DNA of 64,000 nt. Source: Kordia jejudonensis (GTDB taxonomy: Bacteria > Bacteroidota > Bacteroidia > Flavobacteriales > Flavobacteriaceae). Shown here one piece after another: positions 63,223-64,000 of the stretch. The stretch's first letter is position 1. Each line of letters starts with the position of its first letter. Below the pieces are notes generated by a model. The model was not told the DNA's origin. It ran no database searches and saw only the letters and a program-made list of their open reading frames with translations. The stretch is taken from positions 62,001 to 126,000 of the forward strand of contig NZ_LBMG01000002.1 in NCBI RefSeq assembly GCF_001005315.1, in the 5' to 3' direction. Position numbers and translations under genes: made by a program.

Positions 63223-63732
63223 ATGAAACAAATGAAAAAGCTAATAGCTATTGCAGTCTTATTTTTTGGAGTAGTAAGTTTTACAAATGCACAAACTAAA
63301 GTTGCCCATATTGATACGCAAAAATTAATTAGTGCAATGCCAGAAATGAAAGCTGCTAAGACAGAATTCGACAAGTTACAACAATCATTAGGAGCAGATA
63401 TTGAAGCGTCAATTACAGAGTACAGAAACAAATTAACTCAATATACAAACGAAGCGCCTACAAAAACTGATGCTGAAAATGCTAGTAGAAAGCAAGAATT
63501 GGCTGAACTAGAAGCACGTATACAAGAAGCAAGAGCTGCTGCTGACAAAACAACACAGCAAAAGTATATTGATCTTACAAAGCCTATTCAAGAAAGAGCT
63601 TTGGCTGCAATTCAAAAAGTTGCCAAAAGTCTTGGTTATGCTTACGTTTTAGATGCAACTGCTGGTTCAGGATTACTTCTTGCAGATGGAAAAGACTTGA
63701 TGGCAGAGGTTAAAAAAGAATTAGGCATTTAA
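63223..63732 (+). CDS. OmpH/Skp-family periplasmic chaperone
   Basis: 169 aa. Signal peptide ('LIAIAVLFFGVVSFTNAQ'), standard Skp length, coiled-coil arms ('EFDKLQQSLGADIEASITEY') and 'IQKVAKSLGYAYVLDAT'. It delivers outer-membrane proteins to BamA. Paralogue of the gene 44 bp before it. Confidence 0.92.
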   Translation: MKQMKKLIAIAVLFFGVVSFTNAQTKVAHIDTQKLISAMPEMKAAKTEFDKLQQSLGADIEASITEYRNKLTQYTNEAPTKTDAENASRKQELAELEARIQEARAAADKTTQQKYIDLTKPIQERALAAIQKVAKSLGYAYVLDATAGSGLLLADGKDLMAEVKKELGI

Positions 63733-63819
63733 TTGCAAAAAACTCAAAAAAATTCATAATAATTTATACTATTTCTTGTAAAAATATGTTATTTTAGAAC
63801 TAACATTAAAATATATATT

Positions 63820-64000
63820 ATGAAGAAAAAAAGTTTAAAAAATTTAGGATTAAAAAAAGAGTCAATCTCTAATTTAAGTAATACTGTTACTGGTGGAGAA
63901 AGAGGAGGAGAAAGTACAAACATGTTTTGTCCTACTACATATTGTAGTCAATTCACTTCTTGTGACTTCTGCCCAACATCAGTATGTGACACGCAAGTTA
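63820..64000 (+). CDS. GG-leader class I lanthipeptide-like precursor, cut by window edge
   Basis: ATG at 63820; open to the window end (60 codons seen). It begins MKKKSLKNLGLKKESISNL, then 'NTVTGG' and a core with five Cys so far ('MFCPTTYCSQFTSCDFCPTS', 'VCDTQ') and many Thr/Ser. It is the only plus-strand member in this window, 87 bp after an ompH/skp gene, with no terminator I can identify between. Confidence 0.75.
   Translation, partial: MKKKSLKNLGLKKESISNLSNTVTGGERGGESTNMFCPTTYCSQFTSCDFCPTSVCDTQV

Noticed and set aside
62841-63431. Long minus-strand ORFs rich in Phe/Leu/Ser opposite the ompH genes
   Set aside because: These are the antisense of Lys/Glu-rich codons, which always gives hydrophobic-looking frames. 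The plus-strand frames are clear Skp proteins.

Overview
The window is AT-rich chromosomal DNA from a member of the Bacteroidota, most likely a marine Flavobacteriaceae. The evidence is SusC-type receptors, CarboxypepD_reg domains, promoters of the TTTG-N19-TAnnTTTG class, an exonuclease-DnaE fusion, a FolK-deoxynucleoside kinase fusion, an S16 protein with a long acidic tail, and the gene orders tig-clpP-clpX and uppS-bamA-ompH-ompH. The many small peptides with a 'LxLNKKxISNL...GG' leader recall Kordia, but the genus is only a guess. There is no phage, transposase, CRISPR array or rRNA operon. Three tRNA sites are present (Asp, Leu, Gly).

Layout. 1-4.7 kb: an MG2-domain protein cut by the window edge and a SusC-like barrel that seems to lack its plug. 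4.9-5.6 kb: an array of about five 117-bp structured repeats, then tRNA-Asp. 5.8-15.6 kb: DUF58 protein, thioredoxin, a transglutaminase-like protein with a small CarboxypepD_reg protein, and a dnaE / serine hydrolase / HAD operon. 15.9-17.5 kb: rpsP, rimM and a GTP cyclohydrolase II homologue. 17.6-25.6 kb: two precursor peptides, trmN6, glutaryl-CoA dehydrogenase, two tandem PPK2 kinases, a 52-aa Cys/Lys-rich protein, and three more precursors flanking a TPR-AraC regulator. 25.9-32.8 kb: tRNA-Leu, tRNA-Gly, mutS, a SpoU methylase, folK-dNK and sppA. 32.8-34.9 kb: six consecutive precursor peptide genes. 35.1-48.4 kb: queuosine-precursor transporter, AsmA-like protein, LysE exporter, DUF2797, GH3, OmpA/PD40 protein, a DUF4209-like protein, a serine hydrolase and a LytTR regulator. 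48.4-56.4 kb: clpX, clpP, tig, a GDSL-type lipoprotein, a FadL-type porin, an alpha/beta hydrolase and pdxJ. 56.5-63.7 kb: CBS protein, nadK, DUF6089 protein, uppS, bamA and two ompH/skp genes. The window ends inside another precursor gene.

The most distinctive system is a scattered set of twelve precursor-like peptides. They share a leader (MKKK-x-LK-x-L-x-LNKK-x-ISNL, then GG) but have different Cys/Ser/Thr-rich cores. No lanthionine synthetase, radical SAM enzyme, peptidase or ABC exporter is encoded in these 64 kb. If they are modified and exported, the enzymes must act in trans on several loci. Five of them share a promoter with the same 19-nt spacing close to the start codon, which suggests a co-regulated peptide regulon. 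A second unusual feature is the apparent splitting of a TonB-dependent receptor into a plug-less barrel and a neighbouring MG2-domain protein.
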